A DNA stretch of 43,335 nt from Gammaproteobacteria bacterium (GCA_013214965.1 JABSRU010000035.1:1-43335), one strand, 5' to 3'; numbered from the stretch's first letter, positions 18,018-26,884 are shown. Made by a program: numbers and translations. Notes: a model not told the origin generated them from the sequence alone.

Positions 18018-18518
18018 GCAATAAAGAAGGGCCATAACACTAATAGCGTTGGTTCTGGTACAGCTACACTTACCTTAATACTATCGATGAAGTTCCCCCT
18101 GTATACCTGTTGTTATAGCAGTAAATCTAACTCGAATATCATTGCCTTTACTGATAATTGATACGACCGAGCTATTATCATACACTGACCACAGTCCCAC
18201 ACCTGATGTATACGAGTTGTTAAATAATTCAAAATCATCAACTGTACCAAAACATTATCGAAACCCGCATCTAGAACGGTTTAATTTACTATCTCATCGC
18301 CATTACGACCACGATGAGCAAAACTAAAGTCAAGTGCCTCGCCAGTGCTGCCCTTTGTCTGCAAAACAGCAAATACGTCATTAGTTTTCCAATCACCTAA
18401 ATGACTTACTAATGCGTACTGACCTTAAAAATTAACACTTTCGAAGCTCTCAGAAATAAGGCCAGCATTAGCGACTGAAGTACCAAGAACGAATAATAAA
18501 GCCCCGATTTTTTTTCAT
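18014..18518 (-). pseudogene. Decayed secreted PEP-CTERM-type protein gene
   Basis: On the minus strand, an AGGGA ribosome site (18525-18529) precedes ATG 18518. With seven rather than eight A in the run at 18508-18515, the frame gives a clear signal peptide, MKKIGALLFVLGTSVANA, then GLISESFESVNF. The same frame is cut by stops at 18425-18427 and 18281-18283. A shift between about 18283 and 18242 is needed to continue as VDDFELFNNSYTSG, and a further shift at the G5 run (18095-18099) leads to a C-terminal [16 protein letters not shown] Pro-Glu-Pro motif followed by a hydrophobic stretch is the exosortase-sorting signal, here ending before the usual Arg cluster. Two in-frame stops plus three shifts argue for real decay, although homopolymer errors could explain two of the shifts. 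Confidence 0.75.
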
Positions 18519-18644
18519 GTTATATCCCTATTTAATTTTAATTACAAAATTCTTCCGTGAAAAAAATGGGTAAAACAAATACTCACAACAACATTTTTAC
18601 ATGTGATTATTTATCATTTAATTCACCGATAAATAGTACTTAAT
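18519..18644. other. AT-rich spacer upstream of the pseudogene
   Basis: Holds the AGGGA ribosome site of the decayed gene at its left edge. The rest is AT-rich; no confident promoter or gene was seen. Confidence 0.35.
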
Positions 18645-18816
18645 CTGAACTCGGGATAAAGAGCTTTGTATCAAGATGAGATATAAGATGTTTTAATTTT
18701 AAAGTGTGTAATTAAAAACAAAATATCAGCTCGTGTGACCCAGTGTTTCGAATAAAAATAACGCCGATAACCATTTAAATAGCGTTATTGGGTAAAGTTT
18801 CTTATCCCGAGCTCAG
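18645..18816. repeat. 172-bp MITE-like element with 23-bp inverted ends
   Basis: The ends CTGAACTCGGGATAA... (18645-18667) and ...TTATCCCGAGCTCAG (18794-18816) are inverted repeats over 23 bp with about 19 identities. Inside is a second perfect 8-bp repeat, AATAACGC (18757-18764) and GCGTTATT (18782-18789). There is no coding frame for a transposase. Size and terminal repeats fit a non-autonomous element mobilised by an unseen IS, or an IS remnant. It lies between the decayed gene and fkpA. Confidence 0.65.
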
Positions 18817-18847
18817 GTCACTTAACTTAATGATATCAGTTTAGTGT

Positions 18848-18890
18848 ATAAAAAAAGGCTCAGTATCAACAAAGTTGACATTGAGCCTTT
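18848..18890 (-). terminator. Rho-independent terminator of fkpA
   Basis: On the minus strand, arms 18874-18890 and 18854-18870 (AAAGGCTCA... with ...TGAGCCTTT) form a 17-bp stem with one mismatch and a 3-base loop, followed by a run of T (minus strand of 18848-18853). It lies 20 bp past the fkpA stop. Confidence 0.9.
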
Positions 18891-18910
18891 CAAGCTAATA
18901 CTAAGGCATG

Positions 18911-19672
18911 TTACTTAGTAGCTTGCTCTTTCGCGACTTCAATTAACTCAACTTCAAACACTAATGTAGAGCTAGCAGGAATCGTCGGTGTATCACGTTC
19001 ACCGTAAGCTAAGTTTGCAGGGATAGTAAACTTAAATTTAGCACCGGGCTTCATTAGTTGAACGCCTTCAGTCCAACCAGCAATAACACCGTTCAATGGG
19101 AATGTTGCTGGTTCACCACGATCGTATGAACTATCAAACGGTGTACCGTCAATTAAAGTACCTTTGTAATGCACTGTCACTTTATCTGTTGCTTTAGGGA
19201 AGTCGCCTTTACCAGCTGTTAATACTTCGTATTGCAGGCCAGATTCAGTAACTGTCACGCCTTCTTTTTTCGCATTAGTATCAAGGTAAGCTTGACCATC
19301 AGCCAATACTTTAGCACCCGCTTCTTTAGCTTTCGCTTCAAAACGTTCGGTTAATTTTTTACTAAATGCTTCTAACGTTGCTTTAACTTGCTCTTTATCT
19401 AGTTGTGGCTTACCAGATAGCGTGTCTGAAACACCTTTAGCGATTAAAGTACGATCAATCACTACTCCAACCTCTTCCTGCTTCTTAACGCTCAGCTCTA
19501 AGTATTCAGCCATCGAAACACCAATCGCATAAGCTGCTTTTTGCTCTTCATTCTCTAAATTAATCTGAGCTGGCGCTTCAACTTGAGCCGGTGTTTTTTC
19601 TTGTGATTCGTTACAAGCAGTAATCGCTAACAAAGACGCTGCAATGGCAGAAATTTTGATAAGTTTGTTCAT
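18911..19672 (-). CDS. fkpA: FKBP-type peptidyl-prolyl isomerase, FkpA-like lipoprotein
   Basis: Periplasmic proline isomerase and chaperone for envelope proteins. The 253 residues have a signal peptide with lipobox LAITAC (Cys20 lipidated); an N-terminal dimerisation domain of helices (about 40-135, QKAAYAIGVSMAEYL); and an FKBP domain (about 142-245) with VTVHYKGTLIDGTPFDSSYDRG, GVIAGWTEGVQLMKPG and IPANLAYGERDTPTIPASSTLVFEVEL, which hold the active-site aromatic and Asp residues. E. coli FkpA lacks the lipobox, so membrane anchoring is a difference. It is divergent from the WD40/slyX genes. Confidence 0.93.
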   Translation of the reverse strand: MNKLIKISAIAASLLAITACNESQEKTPAQVEAPAQINLENEEQKAAYAIGVSMAEYLELSVKKQEEVGVVIDRTLIAKGVSDTLSGKPQLDKEQVKATLEAFSKKLTERFEAKAKEAGAKVLADGQAYLDTNAKKEGVTVTESGLQYEVLTAGKGDFPKATDKVTVHYKGTLIDGTPFDSSYDRGEPATFPLNGVIAGWTEGVQLMKPGAKFKFTIPANLAYGERDTPTIPASSTLVFEVELIEVAKEQATK

Positions 19673-19868
19673 GAAAATACCTTTTTAATCATTAATTGGA
19701 CTACATGTCGCAGTGGATACACTACTAATTATTCTTATTAGGGGGTATGTTATGCCATAACATTTAACCTATATACAAGCGTTTTAATGAATTTAGTGTT
19801 GATTCGCATACTTAATAACTATTATCATCACCTAATCTAGTTTTATTTACTTACTCGGAAAGTTTATC

Positions 19869-20849
19869 ATGCTAAAACCGCTATTTTACTTTGCTTTATT
19901 ATTGAGCTTATTAGCCTGTAGTCAACAAGATACCCCTGACAAATATTGGCAACATGCAGGCAGCGGCGCATTGGCTGCTAATATTTCAAATGACGGCACT
20001 TTAGCCTTGGTTTCATCAACTGCCCACGGGTTAATTTTGTGGGATTTAACCAACAACACCCAACGCCATCGTTGGCAACAGCAAGGCGATAACAATTTAG
20101 TGTTGTTTACCGATATTTCAGATAACAATAAATACGCAGTATCGGCTGATAAAAACAGTTTTGTCGTGTGGGAGGTTGCCAGCGGAAAAGCTCTCACCTT
20201 TACCAAAATACGAGAATCGGCAATCCGCGATATTGTGATTGCTAATAATGGCCAATTATTAATTGGTAAAGTTAATGGCAAGGTGGTCCATGTTGATATT
20301 TTTAGCGGACGCAGGATCGAGTTTTTGGGTCATAGCGAAAAAATCAATAGCGTTGATTTATCACCAAATGGCCGCTATGCCCTCAGCGGTGGTAATGATT
20401 ATAGTGCGATTCTATGGAATACTAAAACTGGACAAGTGATTCAAAAATTCACCCACCCGAGTAGAGTATCTAAGGTTGTATTAGACCCCAAAGGACGCTA
20501 CGCTTTTACCGCCGATTCAAAAAAATTATCGGCTATTTGGGATTTAAAAACCGGTAAAGAAATTAGTCGACTGCAATACATGTCCCGTTCTCGTATTTTT
20601 AGCGCCGTGAGCTTTAGCCGCGATGGCACTCAATTATTCACTGGTAACCCAGGTCGTTTGCTCAACCGTTGGGATATTAAAACCGGTAACCAATTACAAC
20701 AATGGCAAGTACAGCCTCGGGAGAATTCAAGACCTCCGAGTTCGGTTATTTATTCCATTGGCGAGGATAAATCAGGTAAACTGATCACTGAAAGTAGCTC
20801 TGGCTATGCCGAATTTTGGAGCTATCAGAAAAAAGGTAATAATGAATGA
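19869..20849 (+). CDS. WD40-repeat lipoprotein
   Basis: A 326-residue envelope protein. It has a short signal peptide with lipobox LLAC (Cys17), then about six to seven WD40-type beta-propeller repeats of roughly 42 residues. Clear copies are IWDLKTGKEISRL, LWNTKTGQVIQKF, HSEKINSVDLSPNGRYALSGG and RWDIKTGNQLQQW. It should be a protein-binding scaffold at the membrane; no enzyme motif is seen. Its stop overlaps the slyX start in ATGA, so the pair is coupled. E. coli has no such gene between fkpA and slyX. Confidence 0.88.
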   Translation: MLKPLFYFALLLSLLACSQQDTPDKYWQHAGSGALAANISNDGTLALVSSTAHGLILWDLTNNTQRHRWQQQGDNNLVLFTDISDNNKYAVSADKNSFVVWEVASGKALTFTKIRESAIRDIVIANNGQLLIGKVNGKVVHVDIFSGRRIEFLGHSEKINSVDLSPNGRYALSGGNDYSAILWNTKTGQVIQKFTHPSRVSKVVLDPKGRYAFTADSKKLSAIWDLKTGKEISRLQYMSRSRIFSAVSFSRDGTQLFTGNPGRLLNRWDIKTGNQLQQWQVQPRENSRPPSSVIYSIGEDKSGKLITESSSGYAEFWSYQKKGNNE

Positions 20850-21058
20850 ACGAACAGCATCGACTTGACGAGTTAGAAATGAAAGTCGCCTTTCAAGAAG
20901 ACACCATTAATGTGTTAAGTGATGAAATTGCATCTCTTAATGAAATACTTGACCGTCAACGCACTCAACTTGAATACATTGCAACCCGTATTGGCGAAAT
21001 GAGCGAACAGCCAACGGGTAGTAGCCAAACAACAGAACCACCACCACCACATTATTAA
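20846..21058 (+). CDS. slyX: SlyX family protein
   Basis: A 70-residue protein (E. coli SlyX 72) formed of one long coiled coil (residues 3-52; DELEMKVAFQEDTINVLSDE) and a Pro-rich tail ending PPPPHY, typical of the family. Function is unknown. It is translationally coupled to the WD40 lipoprotein and lies near fkpA as in E. coli. Confidence 0.93.
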   Translation: MNEQHRLDELEMKVAFQEDTINVLSDEIASLNEILDRQRTQLEYIATRIGEMSEQPTGSSQTTEPPPPHY

Positions 21059-21067
21059 AACCAACTA

Positions 21068-21277
21068 TCACTCAGGTTTAAAGATCCCGATAACATCCCC
21101 CGGGGTTTGAGCGGCTTTGGCTACATCGTCGCTAACCTGCGATTGTTGATGATGACATTCAACGCATTCAATTTTTTCAACGTCGTTTTCCATATACAGC
21201 ATAATACTATCGACCGCTTTACAATGGGGACAAGTTGCGCCAGCAATAAAGCGTTTTTTACGTTGTGTTGACATCAA
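21068..21277 (-). CDS. yheV: YheV family zinc-ribbon protein
   Basis: A 69-residue protein with two CXXC-type pairs, CPHC (16-19) and CVEC (38-41), which should bind one zinc ion as a zinc ribbon; the N-terminus is basic (TQRKKRFIAGA). The C-terminal GDVIGIFKP is typical of YheV. Role unknown. It is on the minus strand between slyX and yheS; the same genes neighbour it in E. coli. Confidence 0.9.
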   Translation of the reverse strand: MMSTQRKKRFIAGATCPHCKAVDSIMLYMENDVEKIECVECHHQQSQVSDDVAKAAQTPGDVIGIFKPE

Positions 21278-21354
21278 TTATTCTCCAGAAATGTAGCGCA
21301 TAATAGTATCATATGGGCTATTATCCCTTCACTTTTATTTTAGATTTATTGTCA

Positions 21355-23298
21355 ATGATAGTCATTAAAGATCTGCAATTGCTACGTGGTGGCAAAACCT
21401 TACTAGAAAACGCTAATGTTACGGTATATCCGGGCACCAAAGTCGGTTTAGTCGGCGCTAATGGTTGTGGTAAATCGAGTTTGTTTGCCTTAATTCGCGG
21501 CATATTGCATCAAGATCAAGGTGATTTTTCTTATCCATCACAATGGCAAGTAGCTTGGGTTAAGCAGGAGACACCATCAGATGACACCAGCGCCCTCGAT
21601 TATTGTATTGATGGCGACATTCAATATCGTGAATTTGAACAACGACTCAAAGCAGCGGAAATAGCCGATGATGGTCATGAAATTGCAGAAATGCACGCCG
21701 CCATTGATAATATTAATGGCTACAGCGTCGCCGCTCGGGCCGGTGAATTATTGCATGGCTTAGGTTTTAGCGATCAGCAACTATCATCGCCAGTATCAAG
21801 TTTTTCTGGTGGCTGGCGAATGCGTCTGAATTTGGCGCAAGCTTTATTGTGCCGTTCCGACTTACTATTACTCGATGAACCGACCAACCACCTCGATTTA
21901 GATACCGTACTATGGCTTGAAAAGTGGTTACAAAACTACCCTGGGACTTTAGTACTCATTTCCCATGACCGCGATTTTCTCGATAATGTCGTCAATCAAA
22001 TTGTCCATATTGAACAGCAGACGGCCTTTAGCTATAGCGGTAATTACAGCGCATTTGAACGACTTCGTAGTGAAAAGTTAGCCTTACAGCAAAGTATGCA
22101 CGAAAAGCAAGTTAAAGAGCGCGAACATATGCAGGCTTTTGTCGATCGCTTCCGCTACAAAGCAAGTAAAGCCAAACAAGCACAAAGCCGCTTAAAAGCT
22201 CTGGAAAAATTATCACTCATTGGCCCTGCTCACGTTGATAGCCAGTTTACGTTTAAATTTTTCGAACCGGATCAATTACCAACCCCTTTAATTCAAATGG
22301 AAAAACTATCCGCTGGTTATGGTGATATCGAGATCCTAAAGTCGATTAAACTCAATTTAGTACCTGGTTCACGAATTGGCTTACTCGGCCGTAATGGCGC
22401 GGGTAAGTCGACACTGATCAAGTTACTCGCTGGAGAAATCAAACAACAGGCAGGTAAACTAATTCGTGCTGGCGATTTAACCATTGGCTACTTTGCCCAG
22501 CATCAGCTGGATGCTTTGCGGAAACAAGACACCGCCTTAGAACATATGATGCGATTAGCGCCAGATAAAAGCGAACAAGAACTACGGAATTATTTAGGTA
22601 GCTTTGGCTTTAGTGGCGATTTAGCCACCACGGCCATTGCGCCATTTTCCGGTGGTGAAAAGGCGCGCTTAGCCTTGGCTATTTTAACCTGGCAACGCCC
22701 GAATCTGTTACTGCTAGATGAACCCACTAACCACCTTGATATTGAAATGCGTTTAGCGTTAACGATGTCGCTGCAAAATTATTCAGGGGCGATGGTGATT
22801 GTGTCTCACGACCGTCATTTACTCAGAGCAACTACCGATGAGTTTTATTTAGTTGATAATCAGAAAGTCGAACCTTTTTTAGGGGATTTAGATGATTATC
22901 ACACTTGGCTAAGCGAGCAGCAAAAAGAACAGCGTGCTGCTGACCGATTAGCTATTTCAAATAATAAGCCAACGGCCAAAAACTCCGGTCCAAAAATTGA
23001 TCGCAAAGAACTAAAACGCAAACAAGCAGAATTTAGAGTGTTAATTCAGCCTTTGAGAAAGCAGTTCAATAAAATTGATCAACAAATGGAACAACATAAC
23101 GGCTTACTCATCGAGATTGAAGGACAACTTGCCGACACTGATTTGTATCTCGCCGAAAACAAAGCTAAATTATCGCCCTTGTTGCTCAAGCAGGGTGAAC
23201 TAAAATCTAACCTTGAAGATTTAGAGATGCAATGGCTTGACCTGCAAGAGAAAATTGAAGACCAAGAAACAGCCTTTGCGCAAGCGTGCGGTGAATAA
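21355..23298 (+). CDS. yheS: ABC-F family ATPase YheS
   Basis: A cytoplasmic ABC-F protein of 647 residues with two ATP-binding domains and no membrane part; such proteins act on ribosomes. Walker A motifs are GANGCGKSS (34-42) and GRNGAGKST. Signatures are SFSGGWRMRL and PFSGGEKARL, and LLLDEPTNHLDL/I occurs twice. A linker region (AFVDRFRYKASKAKQAQSRLKALEKL) joins the domains and a charged coiled coil ends the protein. The start is ATG 21355 (MIVIKDLQLLRGG), as in E. coli YheS; an upstream ATG adds 14 unmatched residues. Its stop overlaps the next gene (TAATG). Confidence 0.96.
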   Translation: MIVIKDLQLLRGGKTLLENANVTVYPGTKVGLVGANGCGKSSLFALIRGILHQDQGDFSYPSQWQVAWVKQETPSDDTSALDYCIDGDIQYREFEQRLKAAEIADDGHEIAEMHAAIDNINGYSVAARAGELLHGLGFSDQQLSSPVSSFSGGWRMRLNLAQALLCRSDLLLLDEPTNHLDLDTVLWLEKWLQNYPGTLVLISHDRDFLDNVVNQIVHIEQQTAFSYSGNYSAFERLRSEKLALQQSMHEKQVKEREHMQAFVDRFRYKASKAKQAQSRLKALEKLSLIGPAHVDSQFTFKFFEPDQLPTPLIQMEKLSAGYGDIEILKSIKLNLVPGSRIGLLGRNGAGKSTLIKLLAGEIKQQAGKLIRAGDLTIGYFAQHQLDALRKQDTALEHMMRLAPDKSEQELRNYLGSFGFSGDLATTAIAPFSGGEKARLALAILTWQRPNLLLLDEPTNHLDIEMRLALTMSLQNYSGAMVIVSHDRHLLRATTDEFYLVDNQKVEPFLGDLDDYHTWLSEQQKEQRAADRLAISNNKPTAKNSGPKIDRKELKRKQAEFRVLIQPLRKQFNKIDQQMEQHNGLLIEIEGQLADTDLYLAENKAKLSPLLLKQGELKSNLEDLEMQWLDLQEKIEDQETAFAQACGE

Positions 23299-23780
23299 TG
23301 CAAACTGACCTTCGGGTATTACTGACCGCTGAAGAGTTATGGCAATACTCCCTCAGTCATTATCCTAAAATTGACACACTGCTACTCGAACTACAGGACA
23401 ATTATCAGCTTAATATTAATTTGTTTTTATTATGTGGCTACGCGCAGCAACAGGGCTGCGCGATTGATGAACTGCAACTGGCTCATTTAACCAGCCAATG
23501 TAATGATTGGCAACAGCAACTCATCGCTCCATTTAGGGTATTAAGACGTTCATTAAAAGCATCGTTATCCCATGAGCAATATCAATCAATGCTAACCATG
23601 GAGCTAGCACTCGAGAAGCAGCAACAGCAACAGCTGGTGTTAAGCTTACCTGAGCTGCCAACCAACAATCCTGAAGCACAAGCTAATATTTTAAGCTGTT
23701 TAATCTTTAGTGGTGTCGCGATCGAGACATTAACGGAGCAACAAATGACTCAACTGATGCTGTTAAACCACTCATGTTGA
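23298..23780 (+). CDS. TIGR02444-type conserved hypothetical protein
   Basis: A 160-residue all-helical, Gln-rich soluble protein. ELWQYSLSHYPKIDTLLLELQDNYQLNINLFLLCGYA and APFRVLRRSLK match what I know of the TIGR02444/DUF2390 family, found in gammaproteobacteria beside yheS and yheT. No catalytic motif. It overlaps yheS by 1 base and yheT by 7 bases, so it is translated within the same operon. Confidence 0.78.
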   Translation: MQTDLRVLLTAEELWQYSLSHYPKIDTLLLELQDNYQLNINLFLLCGYAQQQGCAIDELQLAHLTSQCNDWQQQLIAPFRVLRRSLKASLSHEQYQSMLTMELALEKQQQQQLVLSLPELPTNNPEAQANILSCLIFSGVAIETLTEQQMTQLMLLNHSC

Positions 23781-24769
23781 TTTCCAGCTCATTTAAGCCC
23801 GCTTGGTGGGCTCGAAATGCCCATATCCAGACTATTTTTGCCGATGTGTTAACCAAACGTCGCCATAAATTCCCGTTGACCGAACGTTTAGAGTTACCAG
23901 ATCAAGACTTTGTCGATTTGGTCTGGACAAGTGAATTAACTAACGATTATGATGGCTCATTAATTGTTATATTTCACGGACTTGAAGGGTCAATAAAGTC
24001 CCATTACGCCTATCGGCTGCTAGATAAACTACGCCAGCTTAAACGGCCTGCGGTAATGATGCACTTTCGCGGTTGTTCAGGCGTGCCAAATCGCCTCGAA
24101 CGTGCTTATCATTCTGGCGAAACTAACGATCCACGATTTTTTATAGAACACTTAGTAAAACGTTATCCCCATTGTAAAATCAATGCGGTAGGCTACTCAT
24201 TAGGAGGTAATGTGTTATTAAAATATTTATCAACATACCGAGCAAACCCTTTAATTAATCGCGCAGTGGCTATTTCACCACCGCTACAATTGGCTGCCTG
24301 CGAAAAAAGACTGAAACATGGTTTTTCTCGCGTCTATCAGTTTCACCTCCTCAAGCGGATGAAGCGTAATTTAACAGTAAAGTTAGCCACCATGCCAAAA
24401 CTCGCGACAATGCTTGGTTGCGGTAATGATATTTCAAAAATAAGTACCTTCCATCAATTTGACAGCTTAGTCACAGCGCCATTACATGGTTTTGATAACG
24501 CAAAACATTACTATCAACAATCAAGTGCATTACCATTACTGGTCAATATTACCGTGCCAAGTTTAATCTTGCATGCCAAAGACGATCCTTTTATGACTGA
24601 TGATGTTATCCCACGATCTGAGCAATTATCAGACAGTATTGAATACGAATTGGCCCAGCGCGGTGGTCATGTCGGTTTTATTGGCGGTAAGTATCCATGG
24701 GCACCGCAATTTTATATTGAACAACGAGTGATTGAATTTTTTAACCAAGCAAATAGAGCCTCTTTATGA
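23774..24769 (+). CDS. yheT: YheT family alpha/beta hydrolase
   Basis: A 331-residue hydrolase. FKPAWWARNAHIQTIFADVL (7-26) is the family hallmark. Nucleophile Ser142 is in GYSLGGN, the HGLEGS oxyanion region is at 68-73, and the Asp (HAKDDPFM) and His (RGGHVGFIGG) complete a triad. It is expected to be an esterase; the natural substrate is unknown. The stop overlaps the yheU start in ATGA. Confidence 0.95.
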   Translation: MLISSSFKPAWWARNAHIQTIFADVLTKRRHKFPLTERLELPDQDFVDLVWTSELTNDYDGSLIVIFHGLEGSIKSHYAYRLLDKLRQLKRPAVMMHFRGCSGVPNRLERAYHSGETNDPRFFIEHLVKRYPHCKINAVGYSLGGNVLLKYLSTYRANPLINRAVAISPPLQLAACEKRLKHGFSRVYQFHLLKRMKRNLTVKLATMPKLATMLGCGNDISKISTFHQFDSLVTAPLHGFDNAKHYYQQSSALPLLVNITVPSLILHAKDDPFMTDDVIPRSEQLSDSIEYELAQRGGHVGFIGGKYPWAPQFYIEQRVIEFFNQANRASL

Positions 24770-24987
24770 TCATTCCGTACCAGCAACTAACGACTGACAC
24801 ACTCGACTCCTTACTCGAAGAACATGCCCTTCGAGAAGGCACCGACTATGGTGAAAATGAAGTGTCTTTAGCAGAAAAAGTCGAGCAGCTAAAACAACAA
24901 CTGCTCAGTGGTTTCGTTGTTATCGTTTACTCAGAATTACATGAATCCGTTAATTTAATCAAAAAAAGCGAACTAGATTTGACCTAA
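24766..24987 (+). CDS. yheU: YheU family protein (UPF0270)
   Basis: A 73-residue protein with the family start MIIPYQQLTTDTLDSLLEEHALREGTDYG (key residues IPY and EGTDYG) and a C-terminal VVIVYSELHESVNL. Function unknown. It is coupled to yheT by a 4-bp overlap and followed by prkB, as in E. coli. Confidence 0.95.
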   Translation: MIIPYQQLTTDTLDSLLEEHALREGTDYGENEVSLAEKVEQLKQQLLSGFVVIVYSELHESVNLIKKSELDLT

Positions 24988-25043
24988 GTACCCATTGTTT
25001 GGTTATATAGCCAAGATCTTAATTAAAAACGTAAGGGAACGAC

Positions 25044-25937
25044 ATGTCTGAGCTTCATCCGATTATTGCAATCACCGGTTCATCGGGTGCGGGCACTTCA
25101 ACCTCAACCACCGCCTTCAGGCATATTTTTAGAAAGCTAAAAGTCAAAGTTGCTTATACTGAAGGGGACAGTTTCCATCGTTTTACTCGCCCAGAAATGG
25201 ATTTGGCGATTAGAAAATATAAAGAAGAAAATAAAAACATTTCATACTTTGGCCCCGACGCTAACGATTTCCCTTTACTTGAAGGGCTATTTAAAACCTA
25301 TGGCCAAACTGGCAATGGTGAAATTAGACGTTATCTTCACACGTTTGACGAAGCAGTACCTTACAATCAAATGCCTGGGACATTTACCCCTTTTCAACCG
25401 CTAGAGCAAGATTCCGATGTCTTATTTTATGAAGGGCTACACGGCGGCGTAGTGACCGAAGATTGTGATGTGGCTAAGCATGTCGATTTATTGATTGGCA
25501 TGGTGCCGATTGTTAATTTAGAGTGGATTCAAAAGATTATTCGAGACACCCACGACCGTGGTCACACCCATGAAAAAGTGATGGATTCCATTGTCCGGAG
25601 TATGGATGATTATATTAACTTCATCACGCCACAATTTTCTCGCACCCATATTAATTTTCAACGAGTTCCAACCGTCGATACCTCAAACCCTTTTAGCGCA
25701 AAAGATATCCCAAGCCTTGATGAAAGCTTTGTGGTTATACGTTTTAGAGGAGTTAGTACTGCCGATTTCCCTTATTACCTCCAGATGATTGATGGCTCAT
25801 TTATGTCTCGGATTAATACGTTAGTGGTACCAGGTGGAAAAATGAAGCTGGCAATGGAGTTAATTTTAACCCCAATTATTGGTCAAATCATTGAAGCAAA
25901 ACATCGTGCCCATCAGGCATTATTAGACCCACGTTAA
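25044..25937 (+). CDS. prkB: Phosphoribulokinase-like kinase PrkB
   Basis: A 297-residue P-loop kinase of the phosphoribulokinase/uridine kinase group. Walker A is GSSGAGTST (12-20), and EGDSFHRFTRPEMD, FYEGLHGG and RDTHDRGHTHEKV are characteristic. There is no Calvin cycle here, so the physiological substrate in heterotrophs is uncertain. AAGGGA lies just before the ATG. Its 3' end overlaps the convergent questin-oxidase-like gene by 4 bp. Confidence 0.94.
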   Translation: MSELHPIIAITGSSGAGTSTSTTAFRHIFRKLKVKVAYTEGDSFHRFTRPEMDLAIRKYKEENKNISYFGPDANDFPLLEGLFKTYGQTGNGEIRRYLHTFDEAVPYNQMPGTFTPFQPLEQDSDVLFYEGLHGGVVTEDCDVAKHVDLLIGMVPIVNLEWIQKIIRDTHDRGHTHEKVMDSIVRSMDDYINFITPQFSRTHINFQRVPTVDTSNPFSAKDIPSLDESFVVIRFRGVSTADFPYYLQMIDGSFMSRINTLVVPGGKMKLAMELILTPIIGQIIEAKHRAHQALLDPR

Positions 25938-26884
25938 CGGTTGAAATGTACCTGGCGCGAAGCAACTTTGTGAAAATTAAGGTTGCCAGTGATACGAGTA
26001 AGCTCTTCGCAGGCACAGCATAACTCAATTAAATGTTCATTTGGGCTGTCACAACAAAAAGATCTAATATCCTGCCATGGAATAAGATCGACCGATTCGT
26101 TGGCATTCATTAAGACACAGCCAGTGCTCAAATAAACCAGCACCAACGCTTGCCAAAAGTAACGTAAAGCCAGCTCTTTATCATCAATATAAGGCAACAA
26201 TTCACCCAACGCTTTAATCGCGACAATGGCTTGTAATAAGGTAAAGTGCCCAGTCATTTGATAAGCAGAGACAACCGCTATTGCAACGATATCGAAATTA
26301 ATTTCTTGCAGTTGACTTTTCTGCTCATGATAGGCGGGTATCGCTAAAATATTAGCAATTCGGTCCACCGTATTTCCTGCCGGAAATCGATAGTGAGAGG
26401 TCGCTTTAGTAATAGTCCTTAATAAACTGCCTGGTTTTTTATTAACCGCTCCTTTAATCCCACCAACATCTAAATAATAGACCCGCCAACAAGCCAGCGC
26501 GAAAGCAATTTCTGATAAGTTTTTCGTTTTTAATGCTGAGGCCAATCTGGTCATACAATAAAAACTGCCCGCTGCCACACCAGGCATTAAGGTAGGCAAC
26601 GTTTTAGCGAGTGTTTTATCAATACCTATTTCGGTCAATGACTCCAAATATAACTGCTGAAAATTTTTAAACTGTTGCTCGATTGGATTTCTATCATCAT
26701 CACTACTCGTTATTGAAAATCGTTGAACATAGTGCTGTTGTGATGACTTTAACTGGATTTTGGTAGCCCCCATTTCATCGAGTGCCACCAAAGTCATCGG
26801 TAAATGGTTAAACAATCGACGTGAGTATACCACTGGGTAGTGAGCGCTTTTGACAATAAGCTCAACGCATACATTTGAAATCAT
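25934..26884 (-). CDS. Questin-oxidase-like (DUF4243) protein
   Basis: A 316-residue cytoplasmic protein. NHLPMTLVALDEMGA, LPTLMPGVAAGSFYCMTRLA and the all-helical Ala-rich body resemble the questin_oxidase-like family (fungal questin oxidases and bacterial homologues). That match is from memory and moderate. Family members usually carry His-rich motifs; here several His remain (the NHLP region, TGHFTLL) but the set looks reduced. I start at ATG 26884 because AAGGAG lies 4 bases upstream; a longer TTG-started frame reaches 26959 with no such site. It follows moeB by 107 bp on the same strand. Oxidase activity is unproven. Confidence 0.7.
   Translation of the reverse strand: MISNVCVELIVKSAHYPVVYSRRLFNHLPMTLVALDEMGATKIQLKSSQQHYVQRFSITSSDDDRNPIEQQFKNFQQLYLESLTEIGIDKTLAKTLPTLMPGVAAGSFYCMTRLASALKTKNLSEIAFALACWRVYYLDVGGIKGAVNKKPGSLLRTITKATSHYRFPAGNTVDRIANILAIPAYHEQKSQLQEINFDIVAIAVVSAYQMTGHFTLLQAIVAIKALGELLPYIDDKELALRYFWQALVLVYLSTGCVLMNANESVDLIPWQDIRSFCCDSPNEHLIELCCACEELTRITGNLNFHKVASRQVHFNR

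Noticed and set aside
18142-18327. 61-residue plus-strand open frame in the 18.0-18.9 kb gap
   Set aside because: It is antisense to the decayed PEP-CTERM gene, has no ribosome site or family resemblance, and the opposite strand explains the sequence better.
18645-18816. Complete insertion sequence
   Set aside because: There is no transposase frame between the inverted ends, so only a MITE-like element or remnant is claimed.
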